Positions 17,040 to 25,944 are shown, counted from the first letter of the stretch. The stretch is DNA of 36,228 nucleotides from CAZMXI01 sp964570205 (GCA_964570205.1 CAZMXI010000025.1:1-36228); one strand, 5' to 3'. Made by a program: numbers and translations. The notes: a model not told the origin generated them from the sequence alone.

Positions 17040-18143
17040 ATGGCGCGGGCGTATTGGATCGGGGTATTGACGGCGCTTCTGGGCGCGCACTCGGCGTGTG
17101 GCGTGGAGCGCAACGTGCTGGCCCATGGGGCGGGCCGTAGCGCGGGCAAGTCGAACCCGATCTGGCTGGCGGTGGTGGAAGCGGGCGAGTCTGATTCGCA
17201 GGAGACGCGGCTGTTGGTGCGAGAGGGATTCGGCGAGACCCTGTGGAAAGAAGCCTATGAGGTGCCGGTGCGGTACGTCGAGCTGACGGCACAGGCTGGC
17301 GAGGCGGTTCTGGTCGAGCGGATGCTGTCTCAGCCCCAGCGATGGGCTCGGATTTCGCCACTGCGATTCACGCAAGGCGAGGCGTTGCCGGGGCGAGGTG
17401 AGATTGTGGCGATGGCGGGCGGGCCGGATTCCATCTGGGCGCTAGGCCGGGGCGCGGCGTTGCCGGCGACGCGCCGGGCGACGGCGGACCCGGGGGCCGG
17501 TTTTCCATTGCTTTATGAGAACAGTGGCGGCGACTGGGTGGCGGTGGCGGCGTCATGGCCGAATGGGATTGCGCCGGGCGACATCGGCGAAGTGTCGATG
17601 GCGGTGATCGGGCAGACTCCGTGGATTGCCGTACGGACGCGGCCGGATCAGATACTGGTCCTGGAGTACGCGAACAGACAATGGGTGCAGCGGCATGCGG
17701 TGCCGGTCAACCGGGAGGGAGGGCTGTTTGCCCACAAGCTGCTGAACCTGGATGGCCGGCCGGGCATCTGGCTTCAGCCGAACGCGGGCGTGGGCGGCAT
17801 TTGGACTTCAAACGCTGTTGTGGAACTGGCGCTAGGCGGAGAAGCCCCGGCGGCGCGGGAGATGGATCTGACAATCGGAGGAGAGCAGATTCGGCTGCTT
17901 TACCGGAAAGACGGCGGCCTCTACGAGCAGCGTTACGCATTCAATGGCAGCCCGGACGGTCCAGCGGCTGAACTCAAGGTTGAACAAGCCAATGCCCGGC
18001 GGATGGAATGGGTGACGATCGCCGTGCTGGCGGTGGTGTGCGTGCTGGTCCTGAATGCGCTGTTGCGGCGCAGGGCCGCGATGGCGAAGGCCAACGAGGA
18101 GCGGGATCGCGGCCGCGACCGCGACCAGGATGAGGATGAATAG
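17040..18143 (+). CDS. Membrane-anchored extracytoplasmic protein, unknown function
   Basis: A 367-residue protein with an N-terminal signal segment (about 5-19), an extracytoplasmic region rich in beta strands, and one C-terminal transmembrane helix at about 325-344 (TIAVLAVVCVLVLNALL). A short cytoplasmic tail of alternating Arg/Glu/Asp follows. Repeated patterns such as IWALGRGAALP, WIAVRTRPDQILVLEY and GIWLQPNAG could be blades of a propeller-like fold, but I cannot confirm this. It follows the LolA-like gene by 4 bp. It ends 6 bp before the convergent RluA-type gene. No known family is recognised. Confidence 0.7.
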   Translation: MARAYWIGVLTALLGAHSACGVERNVLAHGAGRSAGKSNPIWLAVVEAGESDSQETRLLVREGFGETLWKEAYEVPVRYVELTAQAGEAVLVERMLSQPQRWARISPLRFTQGEALPGRGEIVAMAGGPDSIWALGRGAALPATRRATADPGAGFPLLYENSGGDWVAVAASWPNGIAPGDIGEVSMAVIGQTPWIAVRTRPDQILVLEYANRQWVQRHAVPVNREGGLFAHKLLNLDGRPGIWLQPNAGVGGIWTSNAVVELALGGEAPAAREMDLTIGGEQIRLLYRKDGGLYEQRYAFNGSPDGPAAELKVEQANARRMEWVTIAVLAVVCVLVLNALLRRRAAMAKANEERDRGRDRDQDEDE

Positions 18144-18149
18144 CAGCGA

Positions 18150-19154
18150 TCAGGCGCCGGTTCCGAGCTGTGCGATCCATCGGGCGAGATCGTCCGGCAG
18201 CTCAGACCGGAAACTCAACGGCTTCATGGTGATGGGGTGAATCAGCCGCATCTCGGCCGAGTGCAGGGCTTGTCGGGGGGCATTGCCCGGATCGGTCACG
18301 GGAGCGTCGCCGGGGCGGGGGCGGATGTAGAGCTTCTCTCCGCACAGCATGTGTCCAATTTCGGCCAGGTGAATGCGAATCTGGTGTGTTCGGCCGGTTT
18401 CCAGTCGGCATTCGACGACGGTGTAACGGTCGCCGATGTGTTCGACAGGGCGCAGGTGGGTTACGGCTCGCTTGCCTCCGGAATCATCCGGGCCCTTGGG
18501 CGAGCTGCCGCGCAGGCCGTCGCCGCGGTCGCGAACGATCCAGGTCTCGAGCCGGCGGGGCGAGGGCAGGTTGCCATGAACGACCGCGATGTAGGTCCGT
18601 TGCACGGCGTGCCGAGAGAACTGTTCGATCAACGGATCTCGGGCACGGGGAGATAGCGCGAAGAGCATCAGGCCGGACGTATCGCGGTCAAGCCTGTGGA
18701 CGGGGTACAGGACGACCGGAGGCTTGCGATGCCGTTTGCCTGGTCGCCCGGAATGGCGGGGGGCAGCGCCGGGCAACATGGTGACGAGCAGTTCATCCAG
18801 AGATGGCTGCAATCGCTTACGCTGATCGGAGAACTCGCTCTCCTCGTCGCGACGGAGGGTGATCACGCCGGCCGGTTTCTCGAGTACGACAAGGTCCGGG
18901 TCGAGGTGGAGGATGCGTACATCCTGGCTGCTGGGGAGCGGCGGGGCGGGTTGATCGAGGAGTGTCAAGGTCTCGCCTTCGTTCAGCCGGCGGGCGTCGT
19001 TGACACAGAGGGTGCCGTCGATCCGGACCCGGCGCGCTGCAATCAGCCGCTTGGCCTGGGACCACGACCGGTCCGGCGCGAGTCGACGCAGGGCGGCGGC
19101 GAGCGTCTGACCTGCCATATCGGCGGGAATGACAAAAACGCGCTCATCGGGCAT
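18150..19154 (-). CDS. RluA-family pseudouridine synthase with S4-like N-terminus
   Basis: From the Met at 19154 the product is 334 residues. The N-terminal 65 residues look like an S4 RNA-binding domain (WSQAKRLIAARRVRIDGTLC). A Lys/Arg-rich insert of about 35 residues follows, then the catalytic HRLDRDTSGLMLFA motif (Asp156) and the TGRTHQIRIHLAEIGH segment. It isomerises uridine in structured RNA and resembles RluC/RluD in layout. Alternative starts lie upstream (ATG at 19178, GTG at 19181); none has a good ribosome-binding site. It is the last gene of a minus-strand group with the sialidase-like, VWA-like and sppA genes. Confidence 0.88.
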   Translation of the reverse strand: MPDERVFVIPADMAGQTLAAALRRLAPDRSWSQAKRLIAARRVRIDGTLCVNDARRLNEGETLTLLDQPAPPLPSSQDVRILHLDPDLVVLEKPAGVITLRRDEESEFSDQRKRLQPSLDELLVTMLPGAAPRHSGRPGKRHRKPPVVLYPVHRLDRDTSGLMLFALSPRARDPLIEQFSRHAVQRTYIAVVHGNLPSPRRLETWIVRDRGDGLRGSSPKGPDDSGGKRAVTHLRPVEHIGDRYTVVECRLETGRTHQIRIHLAEIGHMLCGEKLYIRPRPGDAPVTDPGNAPRQALHSAEMRLIHPITMKPLSFRSELPDDLARWIAQLGTGA

Positions 19155-19225
19155 GGGGTGAGTATGATGCGGGCCCATCACCGTTACAAGATGTGCCTGC
19201 GATGAGCGTCAGGGGCGAAGAATGA

Positions 19226-20266
19226 TTACTCCAGCGGCAACATCTCGATCCCGGTGGCCCTGACACCGAAACGCCGAGCGCGGATGGCGCTGGTCTGGCC
19301 TTCTTCGTAGTAGACGACCAGCACGGTGTGGTCCTTCAGTTCCACGGTTGCAGCGTAAGCGCCGATCTTGCGATCGACCTCGAAAGGGCCCTGCCAGGTT
19401 CGACACTCATCGCGGCTGATGTGCAAGGCGGTACCGGGCAGGCGGTGCGTCAACAGGATTTCGCCGGTGCTGAGCCGCGTCAGGTGCGGGCAATGACCCT
19501 TGAAGCCGATGTCGGCCACCCTGGACCAGGTTATGCCCTGGTCCCCGCTGGTGGCAAAATGCATGTTGGCCTGGCCCCCGCGCAGCGCGGCGAAAAGCAT
19601 TCCGTCCTTGAGCGGGATCACGTCGGTTTCGGCCGGCAGGTCGATGCCGCTGTCGCGGTCGATGGAGATGGGCTGGCTCCAGGTCTTGCCCTTGTCGGTC
19701 GATCGCAGGACGGCGCCGAAGGGCGCTTTAGCGCCTTCCATGGCATATACGCCCAGGATTTGGGTGCCGTCGGCCAATTCCCGGGCGGGAGCGGAACATG
19801 CCCACCGCTTGGCCAGAATCCTGGGTTCAACACCCCATGATTTGCCGTTGTCGGAACTGGTGACAATGCATGTGTCGAAGTCGGCCTTGCCATCGCGGAC
19901 CCATCGCGTGAAGAACGAGCAGACGAGCGTGCCGTCGCTCATCTGCGCGATGTGGGGATCGCGATCATCCTCGACGCTGTCCAGGAGGACGGCCGGCCGG
20001 GTCCAGGTGCAGCCCTCGTCGGACGAGTAGACTACGCAGATTCGTCCACCTCTGGGCCATTGTGCGTGCTGCAGCGATACGTGGCCATAACCGGCGTAGA
20101 AGACGCAGGCGATCCTGCCATCCTGCAATCGGCAGGCGTCGGGGAAGGCCTGATACGTGCCGGCAAGGTCGCCGCGTGAGATGACGACAGGCTGGGTGGA
20201 GGGCGCTGCATCTGAGGCGATCCCCAGGTGCAGCACGCTGACCAACACGCAGATTGAACGCAACAT
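19226..20266 (-). CDS. Secreted sialidase-like BNR-repeat protein
   Basis: A 346-residue protein with a signal peptide (about 1-19) and a six-bladed-propeller pattern. At least five Asp-box/BNR segments of the form S-x-D-x-G-x-T-W are visible (SSDEGCTW, SSDNGKSW, STDKGKTW, SGDQGITW, SRDECRTW), the last degenerate. Exo-alpha-sialidases and related glycoside hydrolases have this fold, but many planctomycete members have no proven activity. The catalytic Arg triad, Asp and Tyr/Glu pair cannot be assigned confidently by eye. I set the start at 20266 because the signal peptide begins there; a longer frame to 20317 would overlap the upstream gene. It follows the VWA-like gene by 40 bp. Confidence 0.85.
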   Translation of the reverse strand: MLRSICVLVSVLHLGIASDAAPSTQPVVISRGDLAGTYQAFPDACRLQDGRIACVFYAGYGHVSLQHAQWPRGGRICVVYSSDEGCTWTRPAVLLDSVEDDRDPHIAQMSDGTLVCSFFTRWVRDGKADFDTCIVTSSDNGKSWGVEPRILAKRWACSAPARELADGTQILGVYAMEGAKAPFGAVLRSTDKGKTWSQPISIDRDSGIDLPAETDVIPLKDGMLFAALRGGQANMHFATSGDQGITWSRVADIGFKGHCPHLTRLSTGEILLTHRLPGTALHISRDECRTWQGPFEVDRKIGAYAATVELKDHTVLVVYYEEGQTSAIRARRFGVRATGIEMLPLE

Positions 20267-20306
20267 GGTGGCCTTGTATACCGCTGTCAGAGTGGGCAGT
20301 CCACGG

Positions 20307-21311
20307 CTACGGCGCATTGCTCTTCAGTCCCTCCAGCTCTTCACCGGTGAGATGGCGGAACTGCCCGCCGGTCTTTTCGGCGATAGCCTTGAGGATCTCG
20401 GCCGAGCCGGTCTCGCCCATGCAGACGGTATGAATCCTCGCCTGACTGTTCCTGCGCAGGTTCAGAACGGTCTGGGTGAAATCGTCGCCCATGCCTTCCT
20501 TGCCGGTGATGATGACCATCTCGGCAGGCTTGGCGGCCAGCGCCTTGGCCATCGCCCTGTCGATCCGACTCTGGCCAAAGAAGAAGCTGTCGGCAATGAT
20601 CTGGCCGGTGCTGGCGATGTTCTCGGGCGTGGCTTCCGCCAGGTTTGGCGGATAAGCGAGGATGCCGGTGGTCTCCCAGAAGATAACCTGAAACTTCGTT
20701 GCTGCGGGAAGTGATTTGATGGATTGCCAGACTGCGCCCTTGATCGCGTCATAGGTCTGGCCGCTGCCCTGGCCCTGATCAACAAGGTAGACCACGCTTT
20801 CGCTCGACAACGGGATGCCGGCGATGCCAGGTGTTCCATGCGGCGTGCCCGTGGCTGTGGGGTCCGGTGTGCCGGCGACAATCCGGGATGAACTCTGTCT
20901 TGGATCGGTGGGAGCGGTGCTGTTGTCGGAATCTCTCAAGAGCCAGAACGCGAGGAGTGCGAAAACAACAAGAACTCCGACCACAGCGGCGACGATCAGC
21001 ACAATCTGGTTATCCGTCCTTCGCCGGCGAGAGACGGCGATGCGGCGCCCGTGAGTGCCGCCGTCAACAGCGGCAGCGAGGTCGTCAAGCGGCGCCTCGA
21101 CGGTGGGCGGCGCCGGCGCGCGGACGGCCGATTGGTTGCCAACCGAGACAATCCGGGCGGCCGGCGCGGGCGTCAGCGCATCGGTTTGTTTCTTGGTGAC
21201 AGCGGGAACTGTCTGTATCGCCCCGCAGTGCTGGCAGCGGCAGACACCGCCGGCAAAGCCGTCATCCACCGTGAGAATGGTCTTACACTTGGCGCAGGTT
21301 ATGCGGATCAT
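20307..21311 (-). CDS. Zinc-ribbon, single-TM protein with VWA-like domain
   Basis: A 334-residue protein in three parts. The N-terminal ribbon has C6-A-K-C9 and C26-Q-H-C29, of the MJ0042/DZANK style. A Pro/Ala-rich linker leads to one transmembrane helix (about 103-125). Then comes a C-terminal von Willebrand A-like domain starting near residue 172 (SVVYLVDQGQGSG). In a standard VWA the first metal motif is D-x-S-x-S; here it is D178-Q-G-Q-G, so metal binding is doubtful. Later strands (EMVIITGKEGMGDD, ARIHTVCMG) fit the fold. It would place the VWA part outside the cytoplasm. It follows sppA by 27 bp. Confidence 0.75.
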   Translation of the reverse strand: MIRITCAKCKTILTVDDGFAGGVCRCQHCGAIQTVPAVTKKQTDALTPAPAARIVSVGNQSAVRAPAPPTVEAPLDDLAAAVDGGTHGRRIAVSRRRRTDNQIVLIVAAVVGVLVVFALLAFWLLRDSDNSTAPTDPRQSSSRIVAGTPDPTATGTPHGTPGIAGIPLSSESVVYLVDQGQGSGQTYDAIKGAVWQSIKSLPAATKFQVIFWETTGILAYPPNLAEATPENIASTGQIIADSFFFGQSRIDRAMAKALAAKPAEMVIITGKEGMGDDFTQTVLNLRRNSQARIHTVCMGETGSAEILKAIAEKTGGQFRHLTGEELEGLKSNAP

Positions 21312-21338
21312 GTCGTGCCCGGATGGAAAACACGTGGC

Positions 21339-22316
21339 TCAGTAGCCCGGTTCCCAGAGGTAATAAAAGCCCGTGGGCAGTGTCGCCGTCGAAGGCGGCA
21401 ATTTCAACTGTAATACGCTGCCGGCGGGCGCCGGGGTCGATCCGCTGGCGTAAATAGAGCCGCCATACCCGTGAGGGCGCTTGTAGATGATCACTTTGGC
21501 ATTGGGATCCTTGGCCAATTCCTTCGCCGCGGCAATGGCATCTTCCAGCAGACCTGTGCGGTCGGCCAAGCCGGCCAGTACGGCCTGGTGTCCGGTGAAG
21601 ACCCGGCCATCGGTCACTGCATCGAGACGGGCATCATCGAGCTTCCGGTGTGTGCGGACAATCGTCCTGAATCGATCGAAGAACTCGTTGACGATTTGTT
21701 GCATCACCTGTCGCTCGGGTTGTTCGAGCGGCCGGAAGAGCGATCCCATGTCCTTTAGTGGCCCGGACTTAATCGCCTCGGTCTTGGCCCCGATCTTATT
21801 CAGCGTGCCGCTCAGGTCGAACGTATTGAAGATCACACCGATGCTGCCGACAATGCTGGTGGGCTGGACAATAATCTCGTCGGCAGCGCAACTGATGTAA
21901 TATGAGCCACTTGCAGCAACGTCCTGGGCGGAGGCGATGACAGGCTTCCTGGAACGGGTTTTAAACTGAAGAACCCGCTGGTACATGACATCCGAGGCGG
22001 AGACTGTGCCGCCTGGGGAGTTGATACGCAGGATGACGGCCTTGACGGATGCATCGGCCTCGGCCTGATCGAGTTGCTGAACAAAAATGCTGACGGGGTT
22101 CTCGTGAGACCCTAGAAGACCCTCGCTTCGGGCATTGAGGAGCATTCCCTCCACCTCAACGATGGCGATCTTGCCGGACCTGAAACCCCTCCCGGGCTGG
22201 ACGACTTCTTCTTCCAGGGCGGTGGGATGGCTGACCGGCGTGACCAGGAAGCTGGGAATCGAGCAGCCGGTGACTAGGATTAGGGATAGTGCCGGTAATA
22301 AGAGGCGAGGATTCAT
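21339..22316 (-). CDS. sppA: SppA-type signal peptide peptidase lipoprotein (S49)
   Basis: A 325-residue S49 peptidase with a lipoprotein signal (L-V-T-G-C, lipidated Cys18) instead of the usual transmembrane anchor. The Ser-Lys dyad is visible: Ser136 in DVAASGSYYIS and Lys188 in KSGPLKD. INSPGGTVSASD and SIVGSIGVI are also typical. It cleaves leftover signal peptides or misfolded membrane protein fragments at the periplasmic face. The size is that of the single-domain, Bacillus-type form. It leads a minus-strand group of four genes. It is divergent from the zincin gene across 55 bp, which likely holds both promoters. Confidence 0.92.
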   Translation of the reverse strand: MNPRLLLPALSLILVTGCSIPSFLVTPVSHPTALEEEVVQPGRGFRSGKIAIVEVEGMLLNARSEGLLGSHENPVSIFVQQLDQAEADASVKAVILRINSPGGTVSASDVMYQRVLQFKTRSRKPVIASAQDVAASGSYYISCAADEIIVQPTSIVGSIGVIFNTFDLSGTLNKIGAKTEAIKSGPLKDMGSLFRPLEQPERQVMQQIVNEFFDRFRTIVRTHRKLDDARLDAVTDGRVFTGHQAVLAGLADRTGLLEDAIAAAKELAKDPNAKVIIYKRPHGYGGSIYASGSTPAPAGSVLQLKLPPSTATLPTGFYYLWEPGY

Positions 22317-22371
22317 GGGTTAATTGCCCAACGTGAGTAAGTTAACATGACAATGACGAGGGATTTGTACC

Positions 22372-22752
22372 TTGGCGCATCGGGTGAGTAAACAACGTTT
22401 CGGGGAGTTGGTGGAGGAGGCGCTGTCGGAGCTGCCCGAACCGTTCGCATCGCACTTGGAGGAAATGTCCGTCGAGATCAGAACTCGACCGACGCGCAAA
22501 CAGCTTCAGGATGCGGGCTTGGACGACGATGAATTGCTGCTTGGACTGTATGTGGGCAGGCCGCTTACTGAGCGAAGTGTGGAACATTCCGGGACGTTGC
22601 CGGATATGATTTACATCTTCCAGGAGGATTGCGAGATGGTGGCGGAAGACGAGCAGGACCTGGTCAGGGAGGTGCGGACCACGGTGCTGCATGAGATTGG
22701 GCACCATTTTGGTATGGATGAAGAGGACTTGGAGCAACTTGGGTACGGATGA
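22372..22752 (+). CDS. Small minimal zinc metallopeptidase-like protein
   Basis: A 126-residue protein matching the small 'Zincin_1' (PF06262-type) family: an acidic body, then VLHEIGHHFGMDEEDLEQLGYG. The metal motif is H107-E108-x-x-H111 with an acidic third-ligand candidate at 116-118. The start is TTG at 22372, supported by GAGGGA 8 nt upstream; nearby ATGs are in other frames. No signal peptide, so it is cytosolic. Substrate is unknown for the family. It is divergent from sppA, and regulation may be shared. Confidence 0.82.
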   Translation: MAHRVSKQRFGELVEEALSELPEPFASHLEEMSVEIRTRPTRKQLQDAGLDDDELLLGLYVGRPLTERSVEHSGTLPDMIYIFQEDCEMVAEDEQDLVREVRTTVLHEIGHHFGMDEEDLEQLGYG

Positions 22753-22946
22753 GGCCGGATGGCGTCCATTACGGAAGTCCGGTTAAATCGAAAACTTTGC
22801 CCGGCCGATGACGTAAGTGGATCAGAAGAGCTTGATGCGCCGGACGAGGCCGATTAGTTTATCGGGTTCGTGTGTTGGGGGAACCTCGGCGAACGAGGGA
22901 AGCTGGGCAAGAGGGCGTGGGCATTTAGAAGAGAGAAAGGTCGCGT

Positions 22947-23852
22947 ATGCGTCTGAAGCAGGTATATGGGAAGGCCGTTCTGGCGCTGGTGTTGATGGCG
23001 ATAGGGGTGGGCCTGATGGCCGCCGCGCCGGTGGCGAAGCCCCCCGCCACTGACGATGCGGTGATGAAGCTCATGCAGGTAGGCGAGCCACTGATGGGTG
23101 CGGAGGGGATCCCGGGCTTCACGGCGCCGAGCGAAATGCGTAGGCTTTCGCTACGGTATTCGGAGATTGTGAAAAAAGTGCACGTGAAGGCGGGCGACCG
23201 AGTTGATCAGGGCGCTGTGCTGCTGGAAGAGCGGGACGACGAAGAGCAGGCGAAGCGGGCCATCACTCAGTATCTGGCGGATTTGGATGTGGCAATCCGC
23301 GCCGCGGAGAAGATGCATGAATACAAGGTTGCCAAGTTTGAGCGATACCGGGAGATGAAGAAGGAGGGGGTCGCCAACGAGCAGGAATTCGAAGAGGCGA
23401 GGTTGGACGCGGAAGTGGCGAAGCTGGAGATCGAGAAGGCGAAGGCCGACCGCGAGCAGAAACAAATGGAGATCAAGCTTCAGGATGCGGTGCTGGGTGG
23501 GATGAGGATCGTGGCGCCGTTCGCCGGGATCGTGCAGGAGGTGACGCTGAAGGAAGGGGAGGTGGTGGATCCGAAGCAGGCGATTACCCTGGTGAAGATT
23601 GATCCATTATGGGTTGAAGTATCGATTCCAACCAAGGAATCGCTGAAGTTGAAGTTGGGTCAGGAGTTGCGGGTATTCTGCGAAGAGACGGGCGAGACAT
23701 GTGGTGGGAAGGTGATCTTCAAGGATCCAGTGGCGAATTCGGCGGCGAGAGAGCAGAATGTGCGGCTGGAGATCCCGAATCCTCAGGCCATGCCGGCAGG
23801 GCTGAATGTGCGGGTGTATTTGCCCACGGCTCAGGCGTCGGCGAAGGATTAG
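22947..23852 (+). CDS. Periplasmic adaptor (HlyD/RND MFP type)
   Basis: A 301-residue membrane-fusion protein. It has an N-terminal signal or anchor (about 9-27). Biotinyl-lipoyl half motifs flank a long helical hairpin: VKKVHVKAGDRVDQGAVLLE before it and MRIVAPFAGIVQEVTLKEGE after it. The hairpin, about 105-185, is Glu/Lys/Ala-rich and includes KKEGVANEQEFEEARLD. A beta-barrel and a C-terminal MP domain (VRLEIPNPQAMPAGLNVRVYLP) follow. Such adaptors connect an inner-membrane pump to an outer-membrane channel; neither an RND pump nor a TolC is present here. A GAAAGG site precedes the ATG. It opens the co-directional export cluster. Confidence 0.88.
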   Translation: MRLKQVYGKAVLALVLMAIGVGLMAAAPVAKPPATDDAVMKLMQVGEPLMGAEGIPGFTAPSEMRRLSLRYSEIVKKVHVKAGDRVDQGAVLLEERDDEEQAKRAITQYLADLDVAIRAAEKMHEYKVAKFERYREMKKEGVANEQEFEEARLDAEVAKLEIEKAKADREQKQMEIKLQDAVLGGMRIVAPFAGIVQEVTLKEGEVVDPKQAITLVKIDPLWVEVSIPTKESLKLKLGQELRVFCEETGETCGGKVIFKDPVANSAAREQNVRLEIPNPQAMPAGLNVRVYLPTAQASAKD

Positions 23853-23872
23853 GCTGGTGGCTCGATGAGTGG

Positions 23873-23890
23873 GCGGCCTTGGAGGGCCGC
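23873..23890 (+). other. Short GC hairpin between adaptor genes
   Basis: GCGGCC and GGCCGC arms with a 6-nt loop lie 20 bp past the first adaptor stop. No T-run follows, so it may slow or attenuate transcription into the next gene rather than end it. Confidence 0.25.
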
Positions 23891-23947
23891 GATCGGACGA
23901 CATATCGGATTGGCACGTAACAGAGTCCTCTAACACGGGATGGCGCC

Positions 23948-25915
23948 GTGAGTCGAATAGTCGATGGCTCGTCAGCGGAATCGAGCAAGAAGCAGCAGGA
24001 ACAGCAGCAACAACAGCAACAGCAGCAGACGCCCGCAAGGTCGAAGCTGGTGCAGAAGCTGCTGGATGCCTCGGCCAGCTTGCCGCAGTTCATGAACGAC
24101 CTGCTGACGACGCAGGCGGTGATTGTGGCCGGCACCGAGGCGGCGGCGTTTCTGGTGGAGCGCAAGGAGGAAGGCATTTCGCTGCGACCAGTGGCGCATA
24201 TACGCCCGGACGACAGCGACCAAGAGACGCGGCAGGCCGCGCTGCGGGCGTTTCACAACATCGTTCAGCCGTGCGCGGTTCAGGCGAAGGACGGCGCGAT
24301 CGAGGTGGGGTCTCCCGACGGGGGCGACGCCCAGTTCTGCCTGGTGACGCTATTGCGCAACGAAGGCGACGTGGTCGCCATCTCGGCGGTGATCGCGCGC
24401 GCTCGCGACATGGACCGGGCCAAGCAGCGGCTGGTGTCGATGCAACTCGTGGCGGGGTATTTCGAGCTGTACTCGCTGCGTCGCTACACGGAGCAGGCCA
24501 AGGCGATGGCGGAGCGGCACCAGAACGTGCTGCAGTACGCGGGCGCCGTGTCGATGGCGGAGGGCTTTGCGTCGGCGGCGATGGGGCTGTGCAACGAGCT
24601 GGCGGGGCGGACCGGGGCGACGCGGGTTTCGATCGGCTGGATGAAGGGCCGGCATGTGCGGGTGAAGGCGCTGTCGCACACGGAGAAGTTCGACAAGAAG
24701 CAGGAACTGATCGTCCGGCTGGAAAAGGTGATGGAGGAATGCCTGGACCAGGACGAGCCGGTGCGATTTCTGCCGAACGGAACGAGCACGGCGAATGTGA
24801 CGCGGGCAGCGCGCGAATTGAGCGAGAGCCAGAGCGGCAACAGTGTGATTTCGGTGCCGCTTCGCCGGCGCGAAGAGGTGGTGGGCATCCTGACGCTGGA
24901 GTTCCCGCCGGACCGGCAGGTAGATGAGCCGCTGGAAATGGCGATCGGCGTGGCGTCGGAACTGCTGGCGCCGCAACTCTGGGACCGCTGGGAGGCCGAC
25001 CGGTACATCTGGGTGAAGATGGGGCACAGCATCCGCAACAGTTGGCGGTTCTGTTTCGGCAAGCACGCGGGTGCGACGGTGCTCACACTGCTGATAGTGG
25101 GTCTGCTGACGGCGATCCTGGCGTGGCCGATCAACTATCGGCTGCGGGCGCCGTTCCAGCTTGTGGCGGAGAATCCGCGATCGATCATGCCCCCGTTCGA
25201 CGGCTACCTGGAGAGAGTGATGGTCAAGGCGGGGCAACGGGTGAGCAAGGGCGACGTGCTGGCGCAGATGAACGTGACGGAATTGCAGGATCAGTATGTG
25301 GAGGCGATGAAGGAAGCGGAAGCCAAAGAGAAGGAGGGTTTGGGCTATCGCGCCGAGAAGAAGAACATCGAGGCGCAGGTGGCGTTCGCGCTGGCCAATG
25401 CGTCGCGAGCCAAGGCAAAGTGGGTCAAGGCCCGGATTGACGACGCCCAGGTCAAGGCGCCGTTCGACGCGGTGGTGCTCAAGGGCGACCTGTGGGGCCG
25501 GCAGGGGGCCCGTGTCAGCCAGGGCGACGTGCTGTTTGAACTGGCAGAGGTGAGCAAGGAGAACCCCGAATGGCCGGCGATCGAAGTGCTGGCGATGGTG
25601 AGCGAGCGGGATATCCAGGAGATGCTCAAGTATTGCAGGCCGGACGACCCGAACCGCCGCGAGCTTGACGGCGAAATTGCGACGAGCAGTTACCCGAGCC
25701 AGGGCTATCCGTTCCGCATCAAGCGGTGGGTGCCGATGGGCAAGGCGGAAGAAGGTGAGAACGTGTTCCAGGTGTACGGCGACGTGATCAAGCCGGAGCA
25801 GTGGATGCACCCGGGACTGGCCGGCCAGGCCCGGATCGATACCGATAAGCGCCCGATCGCATGGATTATCACGCATCGCCTGATTGACTGGCTGAAGCTG
25901 AAGTTGTGGATCTGA
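23948..25915 (+). CDS. GAF-domain / HlyD adaptor fusion
   Basis: A 655-residue protein with a GTG start at 23948. Order of parts: a Gln-rich N-terminus (11 Gln in residues 16-27), an alpha/beta region (about 35-175), and a GAF-like domain (about 185-350, containing FASAAMGLCNELAGRTGATRVSIGW and VISVPLRRREEVVGILTLEF). One transmembrane helix follows (about 375-393, TVLTLLIVGLLTAILAW). The HlyD-like periplasmic part has lipoyl and hairpin halves (GYLERVMVKAGQRVSKGDVLAQM, then ARIDDAQVKAPFDAVVL). A cytosolic sensor on an adaptor suggests signal-controlled or substrate-gated export (inference). It is 29 bp ahead of the M50 fusion gene and is likely co-transcribed. Confidence 0.85.
   Translation: MSRIVDGSSAESSKKQQEQQQQQQQQQTPARSKLVQKLLDASASLPQFMNDLLTTQAVIVAGTEAAAFLVERKEEGISLRPVAHIRPDDSDQETRQAALRAFHNIVQPCAVQAKDGAIEVGSPDGGDAQFCLVTLLRNEGDVVAISAVIARARDMDRAKQRLVSMQLVAGYFELYSLRRYTEQAKAMAERHQNVLQYAGAVSMAEGFASAAMGLCNELAGRTGATRVSIGWMKGRHVRVKALSHTEKFDKKQELIVRLEKVMEECLDQDEPVRFLPNGTSTANVTRAARELSESQSGNSVISVPLRRREEVVGILTLEFPPDRQVDEPLEMAIGVASELLAPQLWDRWEADRYIWVKMGHSIRNSWRFCFGKHAGATVLTLLIVGLLTAILAWPINYRLRAPFQLVAENPRSIMPPFDGYLERVMVKAGQRVSKGDVLAQMNVTELQDQYVEAMKEAEAKEKEGLGYRAEKKNIEAQVAFALANASRAKAKWVKARIDDAQVKAPFDAVVLKGDLWGRQGARVSQGDVLFELAEVSKENPEWPAIEVLAMVSERDIQEMLKYCRPDDPNRRELDGEIATSSYPSQGYPFRIKRWVPMGKAEEGENVFQVYGDVIKPEQWMHPGLAGQARIDTDKRPIAWIITHRLIDWLKLKLWI
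23993..24028 (+). repeat. CAG/CAA tract encoding poly-Gln
   Basis: Twelve codons encode eleven Gln and one Glu as a CAG/CAA mixture near the N-terminus of the GAF-HlyD protein. Nine Gln are consecutive. The mixed codons limit slippage, which suggests the protein tract itself is maintained. Confidence 0.85.
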
Positions 25916-25944
25916 TCCCGTAATTGCTGGCAACCTGGCTATTC

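Noticed and set aside
22755..22782. Imperfect inverted repeat (CCGGA...TCCGG) after the zincin gene as a terminator
   Set aside because: Only five outer pairs with a large internal loop and no T-run; too weak to call.
23993..24028. CAG-rich tract considered as a CRISPR-like or satellite repeat
   Set aside because: It is a short in-frame poly-Gln codon run, with no spacers or larger period.
24350..25933. Long minus-strand frame opposite the GAF-HlyD gene
   Set aside because: Low-complexity His/Arg/Leu composition with no motif; antisense shadow.
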